Assembly: GCF_017873675.1 (NCBI RefSeq)
Contig: NZ_JAGGKK010000017.1
Span: forward strand, 27,658 to 91,657
Source: Virgibacillus litoralis
Lineage (GTDB): Bacteria > Bacillota > Bacilli > Bacillales > Amphibacillaceae
Length of the DNA: 64,000 nt
Direction of reading: 5' to 3'
Below the pieces are notes generated by a model. It searched no databases, was not told the DNA's origin, and worked only from the letters and a program-made list of their open reading frames with translations. Shown here in pieces: positions 32,678 to 39,792 of the stretch (positions are counted from its first letter, which is position 1; every line of letters starts with the position of its first letter). The position numbers and the translations under genes are program-made.

Positions 32678-33214
32678 ATGGGTGGTTATGGATCAGGTCC
32701 TTACGGAGCAGGATTAAAAACACCAAAAAAAACAGTAGAACAATATAGATCTATAAATATAAAACAATTAAAAACCATTATAAATTCAGATATAAAAGAA
32801 TTAAGTTTTACCATAAGTGGTGTTGATAAAGAACAGGAAAGGATTCTTCTTATTGACTGGACTAATAGTAACTTTGGCGGCAAAAGACCGTGGTTCTTAT
32901 GTCCTTGGTGTACAGAGAGGAGGGTAAAACTTTACTATAAAGATCAGGCTTTTCTTTGTAAGAATTGTCATGGTTTAGCTTATCGAAGAACACAAATTTC
33001 GGGTGACTGTATAGCTGAGATAGATTGGGAAATTCAAAAGATACAGAGACGATTAGAAATTAGCAATTTAGAGGAGTATACAGCACCACTTTTTAAACCT
33101 AAAAACATGCACCAAGTTACTTTTTTTCAATTACGTATGAAACTAATAGACCTAAAAGAAAAAAGGGCACAGGAATGGATCAATAAAGCAGAGAAAGTAT
33201 TGAATATTATTTAG
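32678..33214 (+). CDS. Zinc-ribbon protein with GGYGSG N-terminus
   Basis: A 178-residue protein of a family seen in many mobile elements, with a conserved MGGYGSGPYG start and a zinc ribbon C75-x2-C78 ... C94-x2-C97 (LCPWCTERR, LCKNCHGLAY). The C-terminus is a basic helical region. Function unknown; nucleic-acid binding is inferred. ATG 32678 is chosen because it gives the conserved start and follows AGAGGT. Confidence 0.7.
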   Translation: MGGYGSGPYGAGLKTPKKTVEQYRSINIKQLKTIINSDIKELSFTISGVDKEQERILLIDWTNSNFGGKRPWFLCPWCTERRVKLYYKDQAFLCKNCHGLAYRRTQISGDCIAEIDWEIQKIQRRLEISNLEEYTAPLFKPKNMHQVTFFQLRMKLIDLKEKRAQEWINKAEKVLNII

Positions 33215-33350
33215 AATTATTAACACTAGGTAGACTTTCTCGAAGAAATCCGTGTGAACTGAGGGGCAATTATGGAAAAAATTTCAGTAACCAAGTAAAA
33301 TTGGAAAAAGGCTAAGAATTATTAAAAGGAAGAATAAGCATAAAAAGTAA

Positions 33351-33385
33351 TAAGTCTCTAACTTTAGTAGAGGCTTAATTTTTTT
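33351..33385 (+). terminator. Terminator of the replication block
   Basis: TAAGTCTCTA and TAGAGGCTTA pair (one G-U) and are followed by a run of seven T residues, between the zinc-ribbon gene and the next small gene. Confidence 0.7.
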
Positions 33386-33417
33386 CATGTATAATAGAAT
33401 CACTGGAGCGGATTGAT

Positions 33418-33651
33418 ATGAAATGGGAAAATCCACCACATGGCGGAGAATATAAGCTTGTAGCAACTAAAAAGTTTAAAAACGATATCGGTCTTGTTGT
33501 ATTGTGTCCAGATCGTCGAGAATATAGCTGGCGAAATGTACCAGACTTACATAATGAAGAGTTGAAAAAGTACCTATTGTCGCTTCGTGAAGGAATTGAG
33601 AAAGGCGTTTATGATCTTGAATTACTTAATAAAGAATTAGATGGAAGATAG
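33418..33651 (+). CDS. Small hypothetical protein
   Basis: A 77-residue acidic protein with no recognised domain (MKWENPPHGGEYKLVATKKF; end LELLNKELDGR). It stands alone after a terminator, with TGGAGCGG as ribosome binding site, and may have its own promoter. Function unknown. Confidence 0.55.
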   Translation: MKWENPPHGGEYKLVATKKFKNDIGLVVLCPDRREYSWRNVPDLHNEELKKYLLSLREGIEKGVYDLELLNKELDGR

Positions 33652-34301
33652 TCCAAATGACTTAAAATATTGGTTTAGTCGTCGATATATTAGGTAATAG
33701 GATAAAAAAGGTTAATTACGGTAAATTATACCAAAAATGTATACAAACACTATGGTCAAATAAAAAGGGTGGGCGAAGGGTCTAAGCTTTGGCAATTTGG
33801 ATTCACTGGTGGCATTAGAATAGTGGCTATACATATTATATGAATAATTACTTAACCCCACTATTTGTGGACTATCACCATCAAATCTATCCGAGTAAAA
33901 AACATAATCAAAAGGATATTAAAAATTTTCCCTTTTGTCCTATTGATACATATTCTTAGACCCTCGTTATGAGGGTCTATCAATTTTGTACATTTTCACT
34001 TCTCCAGACAAATCAGCACACAACTTATCACACTCATCCTTACTAGGTGTATCATGATATGCATTGTATCTTTTCTTAGAAATTTCTTTGGCGTTTTATA
34101 AGTACAGAAAAGTAATAGCATACTTATTTACCATAATTCTCCATAAAAGTGTGGTGGGATGTCTAATATTATAGTATTATAATATTTAGGTTTGCTTAAA
34201 ATCTTATGAAAAAAAGAAGGTTTTTTTAAAGTATTGTAGAATTTTAGTATAGTATATAGTTTTACGATTGGTGAAAATCTTTACCAATAATAGGAGGGAC
34301 T
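33652..34301. other. 650-base gap with a hairpin and a possible gene remnant
   Basis: No intact gene is seen. AGACCCTCGTTATGAGGGTCT (33958-33978) is a strong stem-loop that could terminate in either direction. On the minus strand 33968-34095 is open for 42 codons (KKRYNAYHDTPSKDECDKL ...) but lacks a start and is closed upstream by a stop, so it looks like a decayed 3' end. The last 150 bases are very AT-rich and probably hold the promoter of the protease gene. Confidence 0.45.
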
Positions 34302-35330
34302 ATGGAATACATAATAAATTTAAGTCGTTTTCTTACTGAAGAAGACAGGAATTCATTAATGCAGAAACATATTAAAATAATATATGAGTCAAAGTTTATT
34401 GAATTAATAGGAGTGGAAACCGATAATATACGAGAAGTTAAGAAAATGGAATTTATTGAAAAAATAAGTAGACCGGTTCAAGGAGAATTCCAAGAAGGCG
34501 AATTTAACTCTACAATAACCTTTGAGCCAAGGGTGAGAAGAACCCTGTTAAGTAGTAGAAGTTTGGTAGGTTGGGGAGATACCAGGATAGCTATCCTTGA
34601 CTCAGGAGTGAAGCCGGATGTTTCAGTAACTGCAACTAAAGACTTCACTAACACAGGAATGATGGACATCCAAAACCATGGTAATGATGTCGCAAAGATC
34701 GTGAAGTTTTTAGCAAAAGGTTCTAGTTTATTCATTGCTAAAGTTGGTAATACTAAACCAACCGACCTTTATGTTATGCATGGATTAGAATGGGCATATA
34801 ATCAAGGAGCTAGCATAATTAACATTTCAGCAGGATTTAATAGGAGATGTAGCGGTAATTGTAATCTATGTACTCTTGTTAACAAAATAGCGAATGCAGG
34901 TGTTACAATAGTGATTGCAGCAGGTAATAATGAAAATTTAGAGGATAGTATTGAATGCCCAGGTCATGCTATTAATGGAATAACAGTTGGAGCAGTTGGA
35001 CATGGTTGTAAATTAACAAGTTACACTAGTTTTGGTAAAGTTGGAGAAGGAAAACCAAATATTGTCGCTCCAGGTAACCTTAATATTGATGGACGATATA
35101 TTAATGGAACATCGTTTGCTTCACCATTCGTTTCCGGAGTTTTAGGTGCAATATTAAGGAAATCCGGTTCTGTTGGCAAAGCAGTTGAATATATATATAA
35201 AAGTGTAGATGATTTAGGACATCATTCTCATGAACAAGGATTAGGTTATTTAAACCTAGAAAAACTTGTGGAGGTGTTAGATAGTGAAGAAAATAATAGT
35301 CCAAGTGCGGGACAAAACCAAAGTTCTTAA
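34302..35330 (+). CDS. Cytoplasmic subtilisin-like (S8) serine protease
   Basis: A 342-residue S8 peptidase. The triad is visible: D100 in RIAILDSGV, H126 in NHGNDVA and S271 in GTSFASP, with the oxyanion N209 in AAGNN. There is no signal peptide or membrane segment, so it should act in the cytoplasm. Residues 1-70 look like an I9-type inhibitory propeptide. A cysteine cluster C183-x3-C187-x2-C190 precedes the oxyanion strand and may bind metal. A TAGGAGGGA site precedes the ATG. It overlaps a small gene by 47 bases whose product resembles its propeptide. Substrate and role unknown; a regulated effector is inferred. Confidence 0.9.
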   Translation: MEYIINLSRFLTEEDRNSLMQKHIKIIYESKFIELIGVETDNIREVKKMEFIEKISRPVQGEFQEGEFNSTITFEPRVRRTLLSSRSLVGWGDTRIAILDSGVKPDVSVTATKDFTNTGMMDIQNHGNDVAKIVKFLAKGSSLFIAKVGNTKPTDLYVMHGLEWAYNQGASIINISAGFNRRCSGNCNLCTLVNKIANAGVTIVIAAGNNENLEDSIECPGHAINGITVGAVGHGCKLTSYTSFGKVGEGKPNIVAPGNLNIDGRYINGTSFASPFVSGVLGAILRKSGSVGKAVEYIYKSVDDLGHHSHEQGLGYLNLEKLVEVLDSEENNSPSAGQNQSS

Positions 35331-35490
35331 AATAAAAGAATATAGTAAAGTAATATATGTATCGAAGTTTATGAATACTATTGGAATTGAAATAAGGGAT
35401 GAGGATCTATATAAGCTCGATGAAGATGAAAATGTTATTAGTCATCATGAAAGCCAAGAAGGAACATTTCAAATAAACTCTGTTATTTAA
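35284..35490 (+). CDS. Small propeptide-like protein paired with the S8 protease
   Basis: A 68-residue protein starting at GTG behind a strong GGAGGTG site within the end of the protease gene. It resembles the protease N-terminal region: KVIYVSKFMNTIGIEI here against KIIYESKFIELIGVET there, and both end in an EGTFQ/QGEFQ-like stretch. This suggests a free-standing inhibitor or chaperone of the protease, analogous to I9 propeptides. The overlap implies coupled translation. The inhibitory role is inferred. Confidence 0.7.
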   Translation: MKKIIVQVRDKTKVLKIKEYSKVIYVSKFMNTIGIEIRDEDLYKLDEDENVISHHESQEGTFQINSVI

Positions 35491-35627
35491 TAGGCTATAG
35501 ATATAAAATGACCATCAAAGTTATAACGGGTTCAGTTTCGGGAGAGAAAAATGCTAATAACATTAGAAATAACACAATAATTAGCATACATTCCGAACAC
35601 TATTTCGCAATATAAATAGCAAACAAA

Positions 35628-35655
35628 AAACGCTCAGATTTTTCTGAGCGTTTTC
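35628..35655 (+). terminator. Terminator after the protease pair
   Basis: AAACGCTCAG and CTGAGCGTTTT form a perfect stem around TTTTT-rich bases, about 135 bases after the small gene, and end in a T-rich run. Confidence 0.7.
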
Positions 35656-35826
35656 TTATGGTAATATTTAATTTTTCTTATTAAACTAAACGCACCCTAT
35701 AGTTTAATAAGTTTATTCGTTACCTTCTTTACTTTTGCTAAATGGGATTGTTTTTTTAAATTCATAAATATAAACAGTGTCATAACTTATATTCATAAAT
35801 AGGGCTAAAAAGAGAGGGTTTTTAAT

Positions 35827-36288
35827 GTGAAATACTGATATGCGAGAGTTTCAACTTTAAATCAAGATTTACAATCTAAAATTGCGCAAATTAAAAATGA
35901 GGGTTATTTTAAAAAGAAACTATTTTTAAAGATAAATTCACTGGAACAAAAAAAGAACGGCTGAACTTCATAAAGGTTTTACAATTATTAAAAAAGGGTG
36001 AGACATTGGTTGTCACCAAATTGGATCGTGGAAGATACACCAACAGGAAGATTAATATTTAATATTATGATGATGTTTATGGAATTTGAAAGAGATATGA
36101 TTGTAGAACGGACGCAAGAAGGAAAAACTATCGCAAAACAAAAACCTGATTTCAGGGAAGGTAGACCAAAAAAGTCTTCCAGGCAACAAAGGGAGCATAC
36201 TATGAGTTTGCTAGAAAGCCATTCCTATAAAGAAGTAGAAGGTATGACAGGAATTCCGAAAAGTACACTAATTAGAGAGAAAAACTAG
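35827..36288 (+). pseudogene. Decayed serine recombinase (resolvase/invertase)
   Basis: Fragments of a resolvase can be read in different frames: YARVSTLNQDLQSK near 35842, FTGTKKER and VVTKLDRG in the middle, and [20 protein letters not shown] plus a C-terminal HTH at the end. Frameshifts near the start and around 35915, and a deletion of about 30 residues after the LDR motif, make it nonfunctional. The intact C-terminal part alone could still be translated from 35998. It is related to the fragment at 39450-39752. Confidence 0.8.
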
Positions 36289-36507
36289 ACAGGTTATTAG
36301 GAGTTGAATAAATTTCTTTGAGCTCATAATAGATCATCGTTTGACCAAAACAGGGTGCTCCCGCATATGTTATGTTTTCGAGTTTCTTCCTAATATAAAT
36401 GTACCCTCTGGAAAAAAGAATGATGATCCGTTTTACGTGACGGTTTTCCGATAAAAGCAAATATATGGTAAAATAGTCTTATTAATTTCTTAAAGGAGTG
36501 TTGTAGT

Positions 36508-37161
36508 TTGTCGCAAAGTACACAAGGTCCAAGACCTATCGAAAAGATACCAATGCACAAATCCATAAATCTTTCTAAATGGTTGGGGGATCAACTTTTT
36601 CTGTTGAGCAAGGAGTCAAATGCAAGGAGAAGGAAGGTGAAAAGAGGGCAGGTGTATTGGTGTCAATTCGGAGAAAACATAGGCAGTGAACAATGCCTTA
36701 CAAGACCAGCGCTTATTTTGCAGAATGATAGTGCTAACCGGTCATCTCCAAATACGGTTGTAGCTCCAATAACGAATACGGCAGACCTTAATAGTTCGGT
36801 ATTTCCGTTGAATAGACCGACAAGCTCTCCGATACAGGGTAATGTGCTTTTGGGGAACATGGTGACAGTGAGCAAAGTGAGATTGAAAGACCATATATGC
36901 GATCTGGATGAAAAAACCGAAATGCCAGGTGTGGAGGAAGCGCTGTACAATGCACTGGGTGTAATAGGGAAAATCGAACAGGAAAGAAAGAAGCTATCCA
37001 ACATCGAAGACCACCTCAACAGAGCTAAGAGAGAAAGAAACGAAGCCCAGGATGCGTTAGCAGAAATGCGTGAATCTCTGAATCTACCAAAAGGGACCGA
37101 TTACGCAGCGATTCTTGAATATGTAAAGAAGCTGAAAGAGGAAACAGAAGAAAAAACGTAA
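36508..37161 (+). CDS. MazF/PemK-family protein with N- and C-terminal extensions
   Basis: A 217-residue protein. Residues 45-160 match the PemK/MazF endoribonuclease fold: KRGQVYWCQFG, the LTRPALIL segment with the conserved arginine, and NTVVAPITN. Unlike a stand-alone toxin of about 115 residues it has a 44-residue N-terminal extension and a C-terminal coiled coil (EQERKKLSNIEDHLNRAKRE). No antitoxin gene lies upstream; a structured RNA with its own promoter follows. It starts at TTG behind AAAGGAGTG. RNA cleavage is expected from the fold but unproven. Confidence 0.8.
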   Translation: MSQSTQGPRPIEKIPMHKSINLSKWLGDQLFLLSKESNARRRKVKRGQVYWCQFGENIGSEQCLTRPALILQNDSANRSSPNTVVAPITNTADLNSSVFPLNRPTSSPIQGNVLLGNMVTVSKVRLKDHICDLDEKTEMPGVEEALYNALGVIGKIEQERKKLSNIEDHLNRAKRERNEAQDALAEMRESLNLPKGTDYAAILEYVKKLKEETEEKT

Positions 37162-37240
37162 AAAGTGGAGCCTCTGTGAGCAATTGTGAACAAAAGCGGC
37201 GAATTCTTATGATCTATCGGCGAAAATAATGCTATTGTTG

Positions 37241-37269
37241 TTGACACCAAGTAGTGTATTTGCTACTAT
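37241..37269 (+). promoter_or_regulatory. Promoter of the structured RNA
   Basis: A perfect TTGACA at 37241-37246 and TACTAT at 37264-37269 are separated by 17 bp. It lies 80 bases after the MazF-like gene and points into the hairpin array. Confidence 0.7.
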
Positions 37270-37274
37270 ACTAA

Positions 37275-37566
37275 TAGATACAACGAAATTTTGGGCGACG
37301 TACCCGAGATAAGCCATGTGAAAATGGCACTATAGAATGTTCAACCAAGGGAACCCCGAAGTAGGGTTCCCATTATACTTTCACAAATTTTTAGCAACTT
37401 TCTTATGTTTCTTGCATAAGAATGTAGGGAACAACCAATAATAGATGCTACAACGAAACCCTAGGCGACGAACCCGGGGTACTATATAACCAACCAAAGG
37501 AACCCCGACGCAGGGTTCCTATTATTTTACAAGGCGGTCCCTTATCGTTGGGGGATCGCCTTTTTT
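37275..37566 (+). ncRNA. Structured RNA with two repeat units and four hairpins sharing a 7-nt loop
   Basis: Two related units (about 37272-37376 and 37439-37537) each hold two hairpins. Unit 1: 37288-37310 (loop CGACGUA) and 37349-37371 (loop CGAAGUA). Unit 2: 37458-37480 (loop CGACGAA) and 37498-37520 (loop CGACGCA). Each stem is 8 bp (one mismatch in unit 2), and several pairs change while staying paired, as expected of selected RNA structure. The first hairpin of each unit is preceded by a shared ACAACGAAA sequence. A promoter precedes the array and a strong terminator ends it. No reading frame explains it. Confidence 0.7.
37532..37566 (+). terminator. Terminator of the structured RNA
   Basis: GGCGGTCCC and GGGGGATCGCC form a 9-bp stem (one G-U) followed by TTTTTT. 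Confidence 0.85.
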
Positions 37567-37683
37567 ATTAAGTCTGTTCTTAAGCGCCTTATCGTCAATT
37601 TGATTGATTAATTCATTTATTGCAACCATATATAAAGCTTCCAAGTAAAATTTAACATGATTGTATTCATTATTATAGTAGGC

Positions 37684-37847
37684 GAATATGAGCATTGACT
37701 CGAACTTACGTGAATCCTCTAGAGCTAAAATGCGGATTACTGTAAAATGCCTATTGAAAAAATATGGATATCCACATGATACAGCAAATGGCGATCGACA
37801 CTGTCGTTCAACAAGCTGAGTTAATGGACAACAATGAAGTTAAATAA
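37684..37847 (+). pseudogene. Remnant of a type I restriction subunit (hsdR C-terminus)
   Basis: A C-terminal HsdR motif is readable across a frameshift: SSRAKMRITVKCLLKKYGYP in one frame up to about 37782, then QQMAIDTVVQQAELMDNN in the next frame to a stop at 37847. The pattern (R-x-K-M-R, KYGYP, VxQQAELM) is typical of the C-terminal domain of one HsdR class and differs from the end of the intact hsdR at 42959-46195, so it is the trace of another system. The upstream part of the gene is gone. Confidence 0.65.
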
Positions 37848-37990
37848 CTTTTTTCAACTAACCACAGACCATCTTTGAATGGGTTGTGGTTTTCTCTTTA
37901 ATTTATTATGTGATTACATATTGACAATATTAGAAATATAACATATCATAAATATGTAATCACAAATTAACTAATTAAGGGGTGTGTGAA

Positions 37991-38581
37991 ATGGAGGATC
38001 GTGTTTGGCTGGTAAGACCCTTACCCCACGGAAGCAATCATATGAAAGACTTTTTGAGTGAGAATATCATTGCGGTGGGTTATCCAGTAGGGGAAGAGTT
38101 GACGAATTGTAACGATAACCAAATTCGTTCTTTATTAAAAGAACATGGTTGGGAAGTAGGAATTGGAAATGTAAATACTCTCGTTCATGCGATGAACGTG
38201 GGAGATATTGTCGTTGTCCCTGATGATAATAAGAAAGATGTTTACTTTGGTAAGATTACAAGTGATTATCAGTATGAAAAAGAACTTGACGAAAATAAAC
38301 CCGGAAGCGGGTATCCTCACCAAAGACAAGTGGAGTGGTATTTCGATAAAAAGCCTCTGTTAAGATCGGAATTACCTGATGAACTAAGAGGATCAATGAG
38401 GTACCCAGGAACTATTGCTGACATAACCAAACACCACGAACATGTATTCAAAACAATAAAAGATCCTAGTTTGAATTCAGAATCCACTTTGGAACATAAG
38501 GCAAAAAAAGTGCTTGAAGAAATGTTGAAGCATGAAAATCCAGAAGTTAAATTAAGAGCTGCTGAAATTATTTTGAAATAA
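37991..38581 (+). CDS. EVE/PUA-like modified-base sensor domain protein
   Basis: A 196-residue protein. Residues 1-140 resemble EVE-like domains placed at the N-terminus of modification-dependent restriction enzymes: WLVRPLPHGSNHMKDFL, MNVGDIVVVPDD, and the GYPHQRQVEWYF motif. No nuclease domain follows, only a helical tail. ATG 37991, eight bases after AAGGGG, is preferred to the GTG at 37982. It may act with another protein of the island, or may be the surviving half of a two-domain enzyme next to the hsdR remnant. Confidence 0.65.
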   Translation: MEDRVWLVRPLPHGSNHMKDFLSENIIAVGYPVGEELTNCNDNQIRSLLKEHGWEVGIGNVNTLVHAMNVGDIVVVPDDNKKDVYFGKITSDYQYEKELDENKPGSGYPHQRQVEWYFDKKPLLRSELPDELRGSMRYPGTIADITKHHEHVFKTIKDPSLNSESTLEHKAKKVLEEMLKHENPEVKLRAAEIILK

Positions 38582-38711
38582 GGCACCAAATAATTTATGT
38601 ATAAAAAGGATTTAAAGGAATTTAAATAATCAAGACTTTAAAATATAGTTTGATAAAAAATCCTGCATAAATATATATTGCAGGATTTTTTATATAATAT
38701 GAAGCTTTAAC

Positions 38712-39299
38712 TTATTTTGGAGACGCTCGTACTCTCAATTCTTGCTCTTTTGATTTTGCATATATAGTTGAACGTGGTACACCTGTCATTTTAGTTATAT
38801 CATTTACACTTAGACCGTTGGATTCTCTATCTTGAAAGAGTGTTAAAGCGTGTTTAACGTCTTTGTCAGCCTTTCCCTTACGCCCTAGATGCTTACCTAG
38901 TTTTCTTGCCCTTTCGCGGCCTTCAGTCGTCCTCTCGTTAATGATATCACGTTCAAATTCAGCTATTGCACCTAACATAGTGAACATTAGCTTTCCAGCT
39001 GGTGTCGCAAAGTCAATCTGTTCTTTTATGAATAACAACCCTATCCCCTTTTCGGTAAGCTTTTTAGCTATCTTGTGTAAATCAAAAGTGGATCGTGCAA
39101 GTCTATCTATTTTATATACAACTAACTTGTCACCTTCCCTTAGATAGTCCAACGCTTTATGTAACTCTTCTCTATTGCTTTTGGCGCCACTTTCTTTTTC
39201 CTTGAAAATCTTATCACATCCGTATTCAATTAGCCTATCAATCTGTCCCTCCAAATCTTGTTCAAGGGTACTTACCCTTGCATATCCAATAATAGCCAT
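38712..39299 (-). CDS. Serine recombinase (resolvase/invertase)
   Basis: A complete 195-residue small serine recombinase. The catalytic motif YARVSTLEQDLEGQ carries the nucleophilic serine near residue 10; YKIDRLARS and GKLMFTMLGAIAEFERDIINERT follow, and the C-terminus has an HTH (LSVNDITKMTGVPRSTIY). A palindromic sequence immediately upstream (39315-39367) may be its site. No transposase is present, so it may be a remnant of a Tn3-like unit or plasmid, or it may act on the element. Confidence 0.9.
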   Translation of the reverse strand: MAIIGYARVSTLEQDLEGQIDRLIEYGCDKIFKEKESGAKSNREELHKALDYLREGDKLVVYKIDRLARSTFDLHKIAKKLTEKGIGLLFIKEQIDFATPAGKLMFTMLGAIAEFERDIINERTTEGRERARKLGKHLGRKGKADKDVKHALTLFQDRESNGLSVNDITKMTGVPRSTIYAKSKEQELRVRASPK

Positions 39300-39314
39300 T
39301 ATATAATCCTCTCC

Positions 39315-39367
39315 TGTCTAAAAGTCTAAAGTCTTATATACATTTAATTATAGACTAACTTCTAGAC
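39315..39367. promoter_or_regulatory. Possible resolvase site (res-like)
   Basis: Upstream of the serine recombinase, GTCTA occurs twice on one strand (39316, 39324) and TAGAC twice on the other side (39351, 39363) around an AT-rich centre. This arrangement of inverted subsites fits resolvase binding and could serve autoregulation. Confidence 0.4.
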
Positions 39368-39449
39368 GGGTGCAATATAAAATATCATTCTAAGAGGATT
39401 ATTTTTTTAACCTATCTAGAACTTGTAACTTTTGGACAAAGGCTTTACG

Positions 39450-39752
39450 ATATTGAGCTAAGTTCAAAAAAAACAACTACTTACTGAAGGGTTCGACAAG
39501 ATCATAGAAGAAAAGTTTACTGGTACAAAAAGAGTTAGGCCAAAGTTCGTAGTGATGTTACACGTATTAAAAGAAGGCGACACAATTATTGTTACTAAAC
39601 TAGATCGCCTTGCTAGAAACATCAAAGAAGGTATAGAAGTAGTAGAAGAACTATTTAAAAAAGGTGTGCGTGTACATGTTCTAAACATTGGCCTTCTAGA
39701 AAATACAACAATGAGAAGGTTTTTCTTGCAAACAATGTGGGACAGGACATAA
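39450..39752 (+). pseudogene. Truncated serine recombinase fragment
   Basis: The middle of a second small serine recombinase is readable: FDKIIEEKFTGTKRVRPKFV, VTKLDRLARNIKEG and VHVLNIGLLENTTMRRFF. The N-terminal catalytic serine region and the C-terminal HTH are lacking, and an internal stop lies near 39455. It is more similar to the decayed copy at 35827-36288 than to the intact recombinase. Confidence 0.75.
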
Positions 39753-39792
39753 CTAGCCTCATAACAATATATAAATATAGTGAACTGTATCT

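Noticed and set aside
33968..34095. Intact minus-strand gene near the bidirectional hairpin
   Set aside because: The frame has no start codon and an upstream stop; at best a remnant, mentioned under the gap entry.
37275..37566. Classical type III toxin-antitoxin locus
   Set aside because: The RNA follows rather than precedes the MazF-like gene, units are about 100 nt rather than about 36 nt, and a ToxN signature is not evident; kept only as a hypothesis.
37567..37700. Minus-strand open segment resembling an IDEAL-domain protein
   Set aside because: About 40 codons (FYLEALYMVAINELINQIDD) have no natural end, run into the RNA terminator and have no start signal; too weak to call.
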